Of a DNA stretch of 64,000 bases, positions 33,252-44,577 are shown in pieces. Each line of letters begins with the position of its first letter. Within the stretch, counting starts at the first letter, position 1. Source of the stretch: Scilla litardierei (taxonomy: Eukaryota; Streptophyta; Magnoliopsida; Asparagales; Asparagaceae); the NCBI GenBank assembly GCA_030789695.1, contig CM061132.1:27685858-27749857 (forward strand), given 5' to 3'. The notes beneath the pieces are model-generated. The model worked only from the letters and a program-made list of their open reading frames with translations, was not told the DNA's origin and searched no databases. The translations under genes and the position numbers were made by a program.

Positions 33252-36200
33252 GTACTCAAGGAAAAGAAAAAGAAAAGGAGCAACAAATTTAAATTTAGCT
33301 CCAAAGGGAATTGGATACTCGATAGCGGGTGTTCAAAACACATGACGGGCGATGCTCAATTGCTTTTCGGAGTGGTGCCCATTGCTAATGGGAACCGGGT
33401 AGTCTTTGGAGGCAACGAGAGCGGAACCATCATAGGTGTTGGTAAAGTGGGCAATCCAACTAAACCCTTAATTAGTGATGTTTATCTAGTTAATGGTTTA
33501 AATCATAATCTTATTTCAATAAGCCAACTTTGTGACAAAGGTTACAAAGTTAGATTTGCGAAAAGATTATGTCATATTTCAAATGATAATAATAAGTTAT
33601 TATTTTCCGGCACACGTCATAAAGATATTTATATTTTGGATCTTCCTAAGTCTTATGAACAATGTCTCGTTGCCAACACAAGTGAACAACACTTATGGCA
33701 TCGACGCTTTGGACATGTGAACTTTGGAACACTTTATAAGCTTTCAAAATTAAATTCCATTAAAGGTTTTCCGAAGCTCGTTTTTGAAAAGAAAAGTTTT
33801 TGTGATTGTTGTCAACGTGGCAAGCTTCCTAAATCTTCATTTAAACCTAAGAAAAGCATTTCTACTAAACGGCCACTAGAGCTATTACATCTAGACTTAT
33901 TTGGGCCAACTAGAGTTGCTTCCTTAGGAAATGCAAGATATGGACTTGTCATCGTAGATGATTATTCGAGATTTACATGGGTGTTTTCATTATGTAATAA
34001 AAATGAAGCTTTTGAAAACTTCACAATTTTTGTTAAGAAAGTACAAAATCTCTTAGGAACCACCATTGTCACTATTCGTAGTGATCATGGAGGTGAATTT
34101 GAGAATGAGTCTTTTGAGACATTTTGTGATGAAATTGGTATTACACACACCTTCTCTTTCCCTCGTGCACCTCCTCAAAATGGTGTAGTTGAGAGAAAGA
34201 ATAGGACGCTAGTGGAGTGTGCTCGCACTATGCTTGATGATAGCCAACTTGGCCATCAATTTTGGGCGGAAGCGGTACACACCGCTTGCTATGTGTTTAA
34301 TAGAATACTTTTGAGGCCCGACACTAAACAAACTTGTTATGAATTGTTGTTTGGTAGGTTGCCTCAAGTTAAACATTTTCGTGTTTTTGGTTCGAAATGT
34401 TTTATTAAGAACACGTATGATAGTTTGGACAAATTCGATCCAAGATCCGATGAGGGGATTTTTGTTGGATATTCTTCGCGTAGCAAAGCCTACCGGATAT
34501 TCAACAAACGAACCTCAACGATCGAGGAGTCGCTTCATGTCTCATTTAATGAAGGATTTGTTCCAACTAGAATTTCAAATGATAATGATTCTATGGATGT
34601 TTTATGTGATTCGTTTGATAATTCTAAGTCTAATGATTCCATTGATTCTATTGAGACTAACCCATCTAATGAAGTTGTTGAGAATGTTCCTAGTGACCAA
34701 GGTATTCCCAAACGGCTTCATACCGTTCGTGATCATCCTCATGAGCAAGTCATTGGCAATATCCATGATAGTGTCAAGACGAGATTGCAAGTGAACTACT
34801 TCGCTCATTGTGCCTTTGCCTCCTCGATAGAGCCAAAGAATGTTAATGAAGCATGCGAAGATAGCGCTTGGATCTTAGCCATGGAGGAGGAACTCATTCA
34901 ATTCGAGAGGAATGATGTTTGGGAGCTTGTTCCATTGCCATCGAAGAACCACACCGTCATAGGGATAAAGTGGATCTTCAAGAACAAAACCGACGAAAAC
35001 CAAGTCGTCGTCCGGAACAAAGCTCGGTTAGTTGCTCAAGGCTACCGTCAAGAGGAAGGTATTGATTTCGAAGAATCCTTCGCTCCGGTAGCTAGATTAG
35101 AATCAATTAGATTATTATTGTCTTTTGCATGCCATAAGGATTTTAAATTATTTCAAATGGATGTTAAAAGTGCATTTTTAAACGGAGATGTCGTTGAGGA
35201 AGTTTACGTTTCTCAACCTCCGGGTTTCATAAATGAAAAATTTCCAAATCATGTTTTTAAACTAAAGAAAGCGCTTTACGGTTTGAGACAAGCTCCTCGA
35301 GCTTGGTATGATCGCCTAAAGAATTTTCTTTTGGATTTGAATTTTAAAATGGGAGAAGCCGATTCTACACTTTTTGTTAAGCATTCGAATAATGATATAA
35401 TTTTAGTTCAAATTTATGTTGATGATATCATTTTCGGTGCTACTAACTTTGCTCTTTGCGAAGAGTTTTCTGATGTTATGAAGGAACAATTTGAGATGAG
35501 CCACATGGGTGAGCTCAAATATTTCTTAGGTCTCCAAATTCACCAAATGGACGATGCAATCTTCATCCACCAAACGAAGTATACGGTGGAGTTGCTAAAG
35601 CGATTTGGAATGGAGAGTGCCTCCGGGAAGAAGACTCCAATGAGCACGACTACGCATCTTGACAAGGATACAGGCGGTAAGGATGTAGACATTCGTCTAT
35701 ATCGAGGTATGATAGGTAGTTTACTTTATCTTACCGCAAGTAGGCCTGATATTATGTTTGCCGTATGCGTATGTGCTCGTTATCAGTCTCAACCTAAGGA
35801 GTCTCACTTAGTAGGGGTAAAACGTATTTTCCGTTATCTAAGTTATACACTTGATTTTGGATTACTTTATCCAAAATCTAGCACGTATGAGTTAATCTCA
35901 TATAGTGATGCCGATTATGCGGGATGTAAATCCGACAGGAAAAGTACTAGTGGCACTTGCCATTTTATAGGAAATTCCCTTGTCTCTTGGTTTTCCAAGA
36001 AGCAAAATTCCGTATCACTTTCAACCACCGAGGCAGAATACATTGCCGCCGGTGCCGCGTGTGCTCAAGTTCTTTGGATGAGACACACACTTAAAGACTT
36101 TGGTATTAATTGTGATACTTGCCCTATCATGGTTGACAACCAAAGTGCAATATGTCTTTCCAAGAACCCGGTACACCATTCCCGTTCGAAACACATAGAT

Positions 36201-36363
36201 GTCCGACACCATTTTTTAGATGATCATGTTGCTAAAAGGACATCATTTTATTGTACGTTGAAACCCAAAAGCAAATCGACGATATTTTCACGAAACCCCT
36301 AAAGGAGGACTCCTTTGTGCGGTTGCGTCGAGAATTGGGGATTATGGGTGAATCCGAGATATA
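33252..36363 (+). pseudogene. pol: SIRE-type copia Pol: protease, integrase, RT, RNase H
   Basis: The protease motif is [16 protein letters not shown] (33306). Integrase has [15 protein letters not shown] and CDCCQRGK (zinc part), then a core with [19 protein letters not shown] and [13 protein letters not shown], so the catalytic D, D and E are present. RT has [32 protein letters not shown] and the catalytic YVDDIIFGA. RNase H has [43 protein letters not shown] and [13 protein letters not shown]. The long frame is open from about 33250 to 36302. A one-base shift near 36236 moves the conserved end ([21 protein letters not shown]) to another frame ending at TAG 36361-36363. Apart from that shift pol is nearly intact. 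Confidence 0.92.
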
Positions 36364-36599
36364 GGATTCATGTTTCATTCAATAATCTTGCATGCTATTA
36401 TATTTCGAAATATTTCGTTCATGCTAGACTTATTGGATTTTTCGGGAATTTATGTGATATTTTGAATTTTTGCTCGAATTCTTGTTTTGAATGTCGTATT
36501 TGAGATTTCGATGTTTAATGGGGTAGTTTAGATGATTATTGAGAGTATTGCGATATATCGTCCAAGCGTATTGAGGAGAGAACTTGATTATCAACTTTT

Positions 36600-36910
36600 G
36601 GACTCATTTAGTCGGTTTCAGTTCAACCACCAACCGACTAGATTCCCATCTAGTCGGTTAGTAGAAAAACTTAGACCGACTAACTCAAGCTTTCTGAGTT
36701 TCCTCTCCATTTTAACTCTTTAGTCGGTTCATGTTCAGTGACCGACCGACTAGATTGAGATCTAGTCGGTCAGTAAATGAACACAGACCGACTAATTCTT
36801 GTCAGTTAAACTTGGATTCAGTCACTGTTTGCAACTAGTCGGTTCAAGCTCATTGACCGACCGACTAGATCGTGATCTAGTCGGTCAGTGCTTGAACTGT
36901 GACCGACTAG
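36600..36910 (+). repeat. TAGTCGGTC array between pol and the extra ORF
   Basis: Three modules occur of the same alternating TAGTCGGT(C/T) / GACCGACTA design as in the LTRs. The array lies 350 bp upstream of the extra ORF. It is followed by a CT-rich leader with several CTAGGGTTT words, the same arrangement as array plus leader in the LTRs, but I see no clear TATA box. Confidence 0.88.
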
Positions 36911-37257
36911 TTGTGCCAGGGACTGTTTGGCCTTTTGCGATTTCGACCGACTTAAACTCGTTTTATCCGACTCGTTTTCATTCTAATCGATCGAAATCCC
37001 TTCTCCCTCAGCTCAAAACCCCGACCTCCCTCGTGACCCTTCGTCTTCCGGCCATTTTCCGATCATTCCCACCGTCGCCGTCCGCCGATCTTCGACCTAG
37101 GGTATCCCCTCTACCTCCCTCTCCTATCTAGGGTTCGGTTTCAGCTCTAGGGTTAGGTTTTTCAATTGATTTCATCTCCTAGGGTTTCGATTAGGGTTTC
37201 CTAATTTCGGCTAGGGTTTCTTCTTTCCGATCTCGTGTGTCGTGTTGTGCCGCGATT

Positions 37258-38930
37258 ATGGCCCGAACACGAATCCCGATAACTCCCTCTAGCCCCTCGC
37301 CGATGAACGTAGAACCAAACCCTACGGACCCTGTTCAACCTACTAGAACCCCTCCGAAACGCCGTGCCAAGACCACCCAACCCTCTTCGTCTTCCCCTCC
37401 TCTTAAGCGTAAGAGGACGGCGACTGCGAAACCCCGAACCCGAACTCAGCCCAAGACCAAACCTATAGTTTTTCGTGCTCCTACTCCTCCTGGTGCTTCG
37501 GATTCCGACACCGAGTATTTCCCCGAGACTGAGACTCATAGGGAACCCACTCCTCCTACCCATCCCAAGTCTAGCACCCACCCTCGTTCGTCTACCCGTA
37601 AGCCTAAGGGAAAGGCTCCGATGCCGGTGGGCGGTGTCGATATCTCGTTGTGTCGCGACGACCCGTTGTGTCTCGCGGCGTACAACCGTATCGAACATTG
37701 CCCGCTGCTTCTGGAGCATTTCATCCAGTTCAATGACTTCATAGGGTTAGCTGATCTTCTTTCATCATCGGGTCTTCTCGATTATCTTCGATATGACCCG
37801 AAGGCGAACCCTCACCCGTACCCTCGATTAGTGAAGCTTTTCTATGCGAATAGGATCCGGGGTCAGTACGATGAGACCCACTCGAGACGACTGTTTTGGG
37901 GACTCCTATAGTCCTCACGGTAGAAATCTTAGGAGAGATTTTGGGTATCTCTTCGTCTGGCCTCCTCCCCTCTGATATCTCTGTTAACGATATTTCTTCC
38001 TTAGATCAGACCGTCCTCTCTGAGATTTTCCACCAGATTCCTCCTGCCATGATTGGCGTGCCATCTAAATCTTTCAAGCCGAATGCATGGGTCCTAAATC
38101 TGATTCTGAAGTCGTGCTTGCTTCCCAAGTACGGCTCCTCATCTCTCCTGTCCCAGCCCTTTCTGAAGCTGATCTATGCCATATTCATGGGGAGCTCGAT
38201 TAATTGGGCTCGCATTATACTCGATAAGATTGATTCTTTCGAGTGTATTCGCAAGTCCTCTAAATCGGCTCATATCCTATTTCCTTGCTTGTTGACCCTC
38301 GTGTTTCGTCACTTCCGTGTCACGTTGCCTCGTGACGATGAGCGTCCCCTTGGTCCTCCCCTGAACGTGACTGCCGTCAAGAAATCTCTTGCGGCGCTTC
38401 GTCACGTTCAGAGGACGACACCTTCAGCGTCTGCCTCTGCCCCTGCCTCTGCCTCTGGTGCTCCCTCTGCCACCCTGGATGATGTCGTACGATTACTTCG
38501 TCGTCACGAGTCTCGCTTGGCTCGTACCGAGGAGGTAGTTTACCGTATGGCTCGTCTGATGGGTGTTGAGCTTCCTCCTTCTGTTTCTGAGGATGAGGAG
38601 TTGGATGAGTTGGCCGAGGAGGACATTGAGGAGCTTTGCCGTACTTCCTCTCGTGCCCCCGAGGGCCCTTCTGGTACTGCTGCTGGTGCTTCCTCTTCCG
38701 GTGCTGCTGTTGCTGCTTCGTCTGCTGGTGCCCCCGAGAGCACACCTGTTGCCGCCACTCCTGTGGTGGATACTCCGACTGGTGCTCCCGAGGCCACTAC
38801 GGTTGCTGCTCCAGAGTTTGCCACTTCTGCCGTCGCTCCTGCTGATCTCCCGGACGTTCCTGCTGATCCAGTCACCACCTCTGCTCCTGCTTCGCCTGCA
38901 GTTGCTTCTGATCCTCCCGCTGCCTCTTGA
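37258..38930 (+). pseudogene. additional ORF of the copia element (putative plant transposon protein-like), one frameshift
   Basis: It starts ATGGCCCGAACACG with a Pro/Lys/Arg-rich, probably disordered and nuclear-type N-terminus (PPKRRAKTTQPSSSSPPLKRKR). After about 150 residues comes a folded part with YPRLVKLFYANRIRGQYDET, then, in a frame shifted by -1 at the TTTTGGGG run (37894-37901), TPIVLTVEILGEILGIS and a region ending LNLILKSCLLP. 'lVreFYAN....' followed by 'G..v.l....l..iLgip' recalls the 'putative plant transposon protein' domain. The C-terminal third has LDDVVRLLRRHESRLARTEE (helical) and a long Ala/Pro/Ser/Thr-rich tail. Its position after pol matches the extra, env-position ORFs of SIRE elements; I see no signal peptide or membrane segment, so no envelope role is supported. 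Confidence 0.6.
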
Positions 38931-39883
38931 GTTTCTTTGAGGCCTCTCCCGATACTCATTGGATGACATATCTAGTTGTGAGAGATGTTGGGTAGGATAG
39001 TTTGGGTGGTTATGTATTTTGGATCTTTTTGATGTACTCTTATGATCTTGTTGATGATGTATTTTGGATCATTTTGATACTTTTGATGATGGTGTATATT
39101 TTGTTTGACACTCCGATATCTGTGATATGATGATGTATTTTTGTGCACCGATCGGTGGATCGATGTTTTCTATGTCAGTGCTGTACTCTGGTTCATATTT
39201 TATATATTTATACCTTGCATTTGACATTTCATTCTATTGTGCAAACTTTATATTTTTTTAATGTCTCTGATGTTTGATTTCGTCGCTCGACGATATTAAC
39301 TTGGTTTAATAGAAATTTCTTCTATGAAAACATAGAATTGTTTTCCATGCACTAATTTAACCAACAATGTTGATATTGGAGAGTATATTCCATAACTCAA
39401 TCCGTTAAATTGATTTGAGTTTTGATGATTTCGTTTTACGATTTTTCGACTATGGTTTCATTGACACGCCTTGATTTTATTCATATTTCTTTGGTGTTAC
39501 TTGAACCGTCGTCGTATTCTACGACTCCCGTGCTTTTAATTTGAGGCCATTGTTGTTGTCGTTGTTATCATCCCGCTCTTTTTGCTTATGCCAAAGGGGG
39601 AGAGATATAATAATAACGATGTGCTAAATGAAAATTTAAAGCATTTTTCCAAGAATCTAACTTGATGTGTTAGATTCAGGGGCAGTTAAGATATATAAAT
39701 AGATTTTCAAATCCGATATTTCAATAACCTACGTTTGGTATTTCAATAATTCAATAATCGATTCTCATTTAATATACTTCACTCGTCTGCTTGATGCGTA
39801 TTATTTTTGTTTAAATTGGAATTACCGTGTCATCAATGCAGGGGGAGTAAGTAAATTTCATTTGAATTATTATTTTTGATTAT
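38931..39883 (+). mobile_element. 3' untranslated part of SIRE-type element, cut at duplication junction
   Basis: AT-rich, no ORF. It contains purine tracts CAAAGGGGGAGAG (about 39592) and CAGGGGGAG (about 39839) like the PPTs of this group. Instead of the 3' LTR, the sequence switches at 39884 to a copy of the left flank. Confidence 0.75.
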
Positions 39884-42269
39884 TCCACAAAACCTGCAAG
39901 GAAATGCTCCATATTACAAAATACTTCAAATTTTATGCTAAATTGTTCCATATTGCCTAGCCAAATGTAAAGTCAACTAAACGACATTTGTGGGGGCTCA
40001 ATGAAATTATAAAAATTTCCAAGCTTAATAGATATTCATCCTTTCTATTTTTTTCTTTAGGTGAAAATAGAAATTCATTATCAAAATGGAGAAATAGACT
40101 GCACGGTACACCTAACATATTCCAAAGTACACAGCTAACAACATCATTCTCAGCTCAAACATCACCAAGTAAGAAAATAAAAATATAAACATCATTCTTA
40201 TGGGCATTATACAACATAAGACCTATGATCAAATGTTCTCAACATGCAAGCAAATGTCTGGCCATCAACCAACTCACAAAAACAACACAAACAAAGTAAC
40301 TACAACAACCCTTAACCTGAAATCAGCAATCTTTAGCACAAATAGAACAAAAGAACATGAAAAATCAGGATTTTTTGTTTAGATAATGCAAGTATTGTTG
40401 GATATTGGACTCCCCGGATTTGGTTTTGGATGATGAACAAACATAAATATAACGTGAACTAACACTTTGTGAGCGCAGTTATGGAGATCGTCGCCAAATT
40501 CATAAGAATATCAATTACGACGTCTCAAGACTTCTCAAAGCACGTGATCGTACGTCTAAAGCTTCGTTGAAGCTTATGGACCTATTTAGAAGTCATGAAG
40601 ATTCGATTGAAGCTATAGAAGACGGTATCGTCAAGTTTTATTTATAGTCTTTAAGCTTCTTTCGTAGAATGTTAAGCCTTGAGTAGGTCTTACGCTTTAA
40701 TTCTTCATAACGCTCATATCTTAGCTCTAGGATCTTAGTAGAAGTCCATACAATCCTTCCCAAAGCATCGCGCTTCGATTCGCGACTTCTTGTGCATGTT
40801 AGTTGGTTCAAGAAGAAGAACTGACCGACTAGATAGTGATCTAGTCGGTCGGCAAAGCTTCTTGGACCGACTAGTTCTTCTCAGTTAATTCATAGCTCTT
40901 TACTGTTTACAGTTAGTCGGTCTAAGTTGACTCACCGACCGACTAGTGTGTGAACTAGTCGGTCAGTGATGCTTCTGTGACAGACTAGTTGAGCTTTCCC
41001 TGTACATGCACATTTGAACCTAAGCTACTGTTTATCATTAGTCGGTCTGTGTTCATTGATCGACCGACTAGTTGATGAACTAGTCGGTCAACTTTCCTTC
41101 TTAGACCGACTAGTTTAGTTTATTGTACATACCAAATTTTCACCATACTTACTGTTTATTGTTAGTCGGTCTATGTTCATTTGGTGACCGACTAGTTGGT
41201 GAATTAGTCGGTCAACATTTGTTCTTGGACCGACTAAGTCTATTTTAGCTCAGACTTCAGTTTTATCTGTTAGTCGGTCTACGTTGAGTAACCGACCGAC
41301 TAGTTGTGAAACTAGTCGGTCAGCTACTCTTCTTAGACCGACTAGTTCCTTTTGTCTGTGCCTTGATCTTTTCTCTGTTCACTCATTAGTCAGTATAAGT
41401 TAATTGACCGACCGACTAGTTGATGAACTAGTCGGTCGGTGGTTGTTCTTTGACCGACTAGTTGGGTTCAGAAAAGAGCCGTTGGAGCATTTAATGACTC
41501 GAATTTCTTTTTCTCTCTCCTCTATCCTATATATACTTGATGGGCTGCATTCATTGCTGCCAAGGCTGATATTATTGCAAGTTTAGAGATCAAGAGAATT
41601 CATTCCAAGCTCATTCAAAGCTCATTCATTCCATTCAATAATCTCTCCTCACTCTTACTTCCAAAGAGAGATTCATTGAGTGTGAAGCCTTCCAAGCCAA
41701 GTGCTTGATTCTAGGTCACCAACATCCCCAAAGCTCTCCACCGCTGATCTACATCTTGGAGCTAGGGTTTGGTGCCACTTCTTCCTCAAAATCATCCTTG
41801 CCCTAATTCGTAAGCAATACTCAAGGCATAGGTATTTTGTTCGGTAAGAAGTTTTCTTATTTCATTTCATATTTGATTTGTAAGTTTCACTCTCGGTTGT
41901 GAGAGTGTGGTTGTGATCCCGGGTTGTGGGAGTCACAAATTACATTTTGTATGATTTGACTTGTGGAGGTTTTTCACAAGTATTTCATAGTGGAAATCTT
42001 GAGTTAGGGTTTCTAACTCAAGTATCCGGAGGGGATCCGGGTGGTTGGGACGTAGGATCACCGGGAACAAGTCGGGGAGACTTGGGTGGATCCGAACTCA
42101 GTAACATCTTTTGTTAGCACTGTTAATTTTGTTGTTGTCTTCAATTTAAGCTTCCGCAAATTGATTTGGTAGTTGTTTGCATTATAATTAGGAATTATAC
42201 TCCTTGTTATTTTTAAAGTACTATTCACCCCCCCTCTAGTACTTGTGTAGTAGCTTGTAGGGCATTACA
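39884..42269 (+). repeat. duplicated segment, right copy (512 bp flank + LTR)
   Basis: This is the second copy of 28537-30921. The 512-bp flank part is not retrotransposon sequence but a copy of the DNA left of the element. It is joined to the element's internal region at 39884 through the short shared word TCCA. Confidence 0.95.
40396..42269 (+). mobile_element. solo-type LTR of the SIRE-type element
   Basis: 1874 bp, flanked by AGTAT on both sides (40391-40395 and 42270-42274). It therefore looks like a solo LTR in the original target site. It includes the TAGTCGGTC array (about 40818-41465) with the same seven modules and the TATA box. It differs from the 5' LTR by roughly 17 substitutions plus a one-base C insertion. 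Confidence 0.93.
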
Positions 42270-42410
42270 AGTATCAGTGAAGAACCTGATTGGATGCAAG
42301 TAGATAGGTGAAGAACCTAATTGAATGCAAGAAAAGAGGTGAAGAACATAAGAAAATAAACTGAGAATAACAGAAAATAAACTGAAAACAAACTGAGAAT
42401 AATAACCTGA

Positions 42411-42612
42411 TTGTTGCAGACGTAACGGAAGAATGTGTGGCTTGGATTGTTGTAGACGAATTTCTCCAACTCTGAAGATGAGGAGTGAAGAGGATGGGTG
42501 AAGTTGGAATTGTCATTAGGCCTCCCTGATCTGCTTCACGGTGAGCAAAAGCACGACATGGCCGCCATGGCGTGCGTTCGCTCACCGTGAAGCAAATCAG
42601 GGAGGCCTAATG
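42411..42612 (-). pseudogene. exon-like fragment, unidentified protein
   Basis: On the minus strand a frame gives SGRPNDNSNFTHPLHSSSSE and then LEKFVYNNPSHTFFRYVCNN, ending at a CAATCAG/GTTATT splice-donor-like site at 42411. The composition is protein-like and unlike the AT-rich surroundings. The 5' part overlaps the right arm of the 99-bp foldback. I do not recognise the family. It could be a captured exon on the same strand as the galactokinase pieces. Confidence 0.35.
42514..42612. repeat. 99-bp near-perfect foldback
   Basis: The two 49-nt arms pair around position 42563 with only four mismatches (positions 31/95, 47/79, 50/76 and 56/70 of 42500+) and no bulge. The outer arm words are CATTAGGCCTCCCTGAT and ATCAGGGAGGCCTAATG; the centre is CATGGCCGCCATG. 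It is GC-rich within AT-rich DNA. A transcript of either strand would form a long hairpin. It could be a foldback transposon remnant, a young MIR-like locus or a local inverted duplication. Confidence 0.9.
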
Positions 42613-44086
42613 AAAACTCAAATAAGATCGATGAAACCCTAAAATGAATGCTAAAAGTATTATAGTTAATAAAATTAAATACTATTCTGCATATTCCTCA
42701 AGAATAACCCCATCACCAAAAAATATAACATGTGAAAGATAACCAAGTGTCAATATTACCATCAAAGAAAAATGCTAAAAACATGGAAACATGGAAACAT
42801 TGCAACATAAACTTATGACAAAATTCTGGTGTAATTTAAGCGAACAATAGACTGGTCAGAAACATTGCATCATTACAATGCTAGAAAAAATTATGGTGTA
42901 ATCTGAACTGAAACTTGCAACAGAAACATTGCATATGGAAGATGAACTGAAAATAGACTCGGCCTTCTCAATAAACTGGTGTACTCTAACTCAACAAACT
43001 GGTGTACATTTATACAACTTTATATGTTTCATTGATACCATAGATGGAATGAAAAAAAAGATGACCCGTCATCATGCAAAAAGCAAAATTGCAAGTGCAT
43101 ACAATTTCAGCCATGACAACCGTATTTGTTGATGTAAGAGGTGATAAATTTGGAAGTTAAACAAAGTAATATACCGTGATGAAAAATTTAGGTTGCATAC
43201 TGGTTGAAGTATCCAGTATAAAACAAAATGAAAAATTTAGGCTACATTAAATAGAAAACAACATGAGACCACATTGGTTTGAACACCCATACATTTGGCA
43301 TTCAAAGTAGTGTTTCAAAAAGCATGAAGAACTCTCCTGCATATGAGGATTCATTGTCCCTTACCTTTCTATAAATGATATTTGGGAACTTCCTTCAACC
43401 AAAGGTTGGTATATCCAGCACGACAGAACACACTGTCAGTCCTGCATCCATCATATAACAAAGCATAAACCATTGTTCACTTCAAAAATGTAGATAAAGT
43501 TATGTATGTTCAAATCATATTGCCAAAATTCTGAAAGTTTCTATCCATAAAATAGAAGCACCGCAATCCATAAAAATGAAAGCCTAAAATTCATATATAA
43601 GATAAATTTTAACTAACAACGATCAAGAAGAGTTTATGCTTAAAAATTATAAGATAAAGATATCAGTAATAAAAGAACCACTAAAGAAGAGTTGCCTATC
43701 AACGATCAAGAACATACATTCAAATTGGTTACACAAAGTAACCAAATTCAACAAAGTAGGACATTCGGATCTCAAGCTACAATCCATCAATAAATCAGTA
43801 ACATGCAAATCACATAAAAGGAGAGAACCTAGATGGTAAATAGATAATTAGGAGCAAACCCAAAAATCAAAAGATCATTTTGATCGATAAAATAGATGAA
43901 AGGTCTTACCTTTGGGTTGATAGTGTCGACGGTGACCCCTAGCGCTGGAAGCGGAAGCAAACATGAGCTTGTAGTAACATGCAAATCACATAAAAGGAAA
44001 GAACCCAAATGGGAAATAGCTAATTAGGAGTACACTCAGAAATAAAAAAATCTCAATTTGATAGATAAAATTGATGAAAGGTGTCA

Positions 44087-44210
44087 CCTTTGGCCCGATG
44101 CACCTGACCTCTTTCATGTTAGATCCTCCCTCAATCAGTGATGCTTGCACTCGGATCAGTAGGGTGTTTTGATGACTATGGCTATGGTTAGGGTTTTTGG
44201 AGCTGAACAT
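44087..44210 (-). pseudogene. first-exon-like fragment, unidentified
   Basis: The minus-strand frame starts MFSSKNPNHSHSHQNTLLIR, continues with SLIEGGSNMKEVRCIGPK, and meets a donor-like AAAG/GTGACA at about 44087. A similar exon/donor arrangement occurs at 43908-43960 next to a repeat of the same intron. The protein is not recognised. Confidence 0.3.
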
Positions 44211-44577
44211 TGAAGAAGCGAGATGTGAATGGATCGACTCGAGAGCTCAGAGAAGGATAGACTCCATTAGGGCCGTATGCGAAAGTTTGGTTTGAGGGTA
44301 TGCGGCAGAGAGAATGAATTTTCCCCCGCATTTTGAGCTCCCCGCCCCCCATTTTGAGTTCCCCCCCAAACATTTTGAGTTCGTCTCCTAACGTGACCGG
44401 AAACTACGATGAAGAACATGATTTGAAAGGGGAGGATGCTTTTTAGATTTTTTCTCTCACATGCGCGTGATTGCGGGACTTCTCACATGCACGTGACTGC
44501 GGGACCCACTCTTGGTGACTGGGACAAACAAAGATATGACTGGACTTATGACTGGGACAAAATTCAAAAAAGGTTGT

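Larger units (their letters stand above)
42275..44577. other. AT-rich flank with exon-like fragments
   Basis: This is the right flank of the SIRE-type insertion and left flank of the Tat-type element. It is mostly AT-rich intron-like DNA. The exon-like pieces and the foldback are listed separately. A partly repeated intron segment (about 43800-43920 and 43977-44095, sharing ACATGCAAATCACATAAAAG and GATAAAAT.GATGAAAGGT) lies between two exon-like pieces. From 44320 to 44400 there are repeated CATTTTGAGTTCCCC-like words. Confidence 0.4.

Noticed and set aside
36315..36503. Small ORF after copia pol
   Set aside because: Its beginning overlaps the out-of-frame end of RNase H ([12 protein letters not shown] region), and the rest is AT-rich 3' sequence.
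37258..38930. Extra ORF as a retroviral-type envelope gene
   Set aside because: It has the position of env-like ORFs in SIRE elements, but I see no signal peptide, membrane anchor or cleavage motif. The sequence is basic, then transposon-protein-like, then low-complexity Ala/Pro/Ser.
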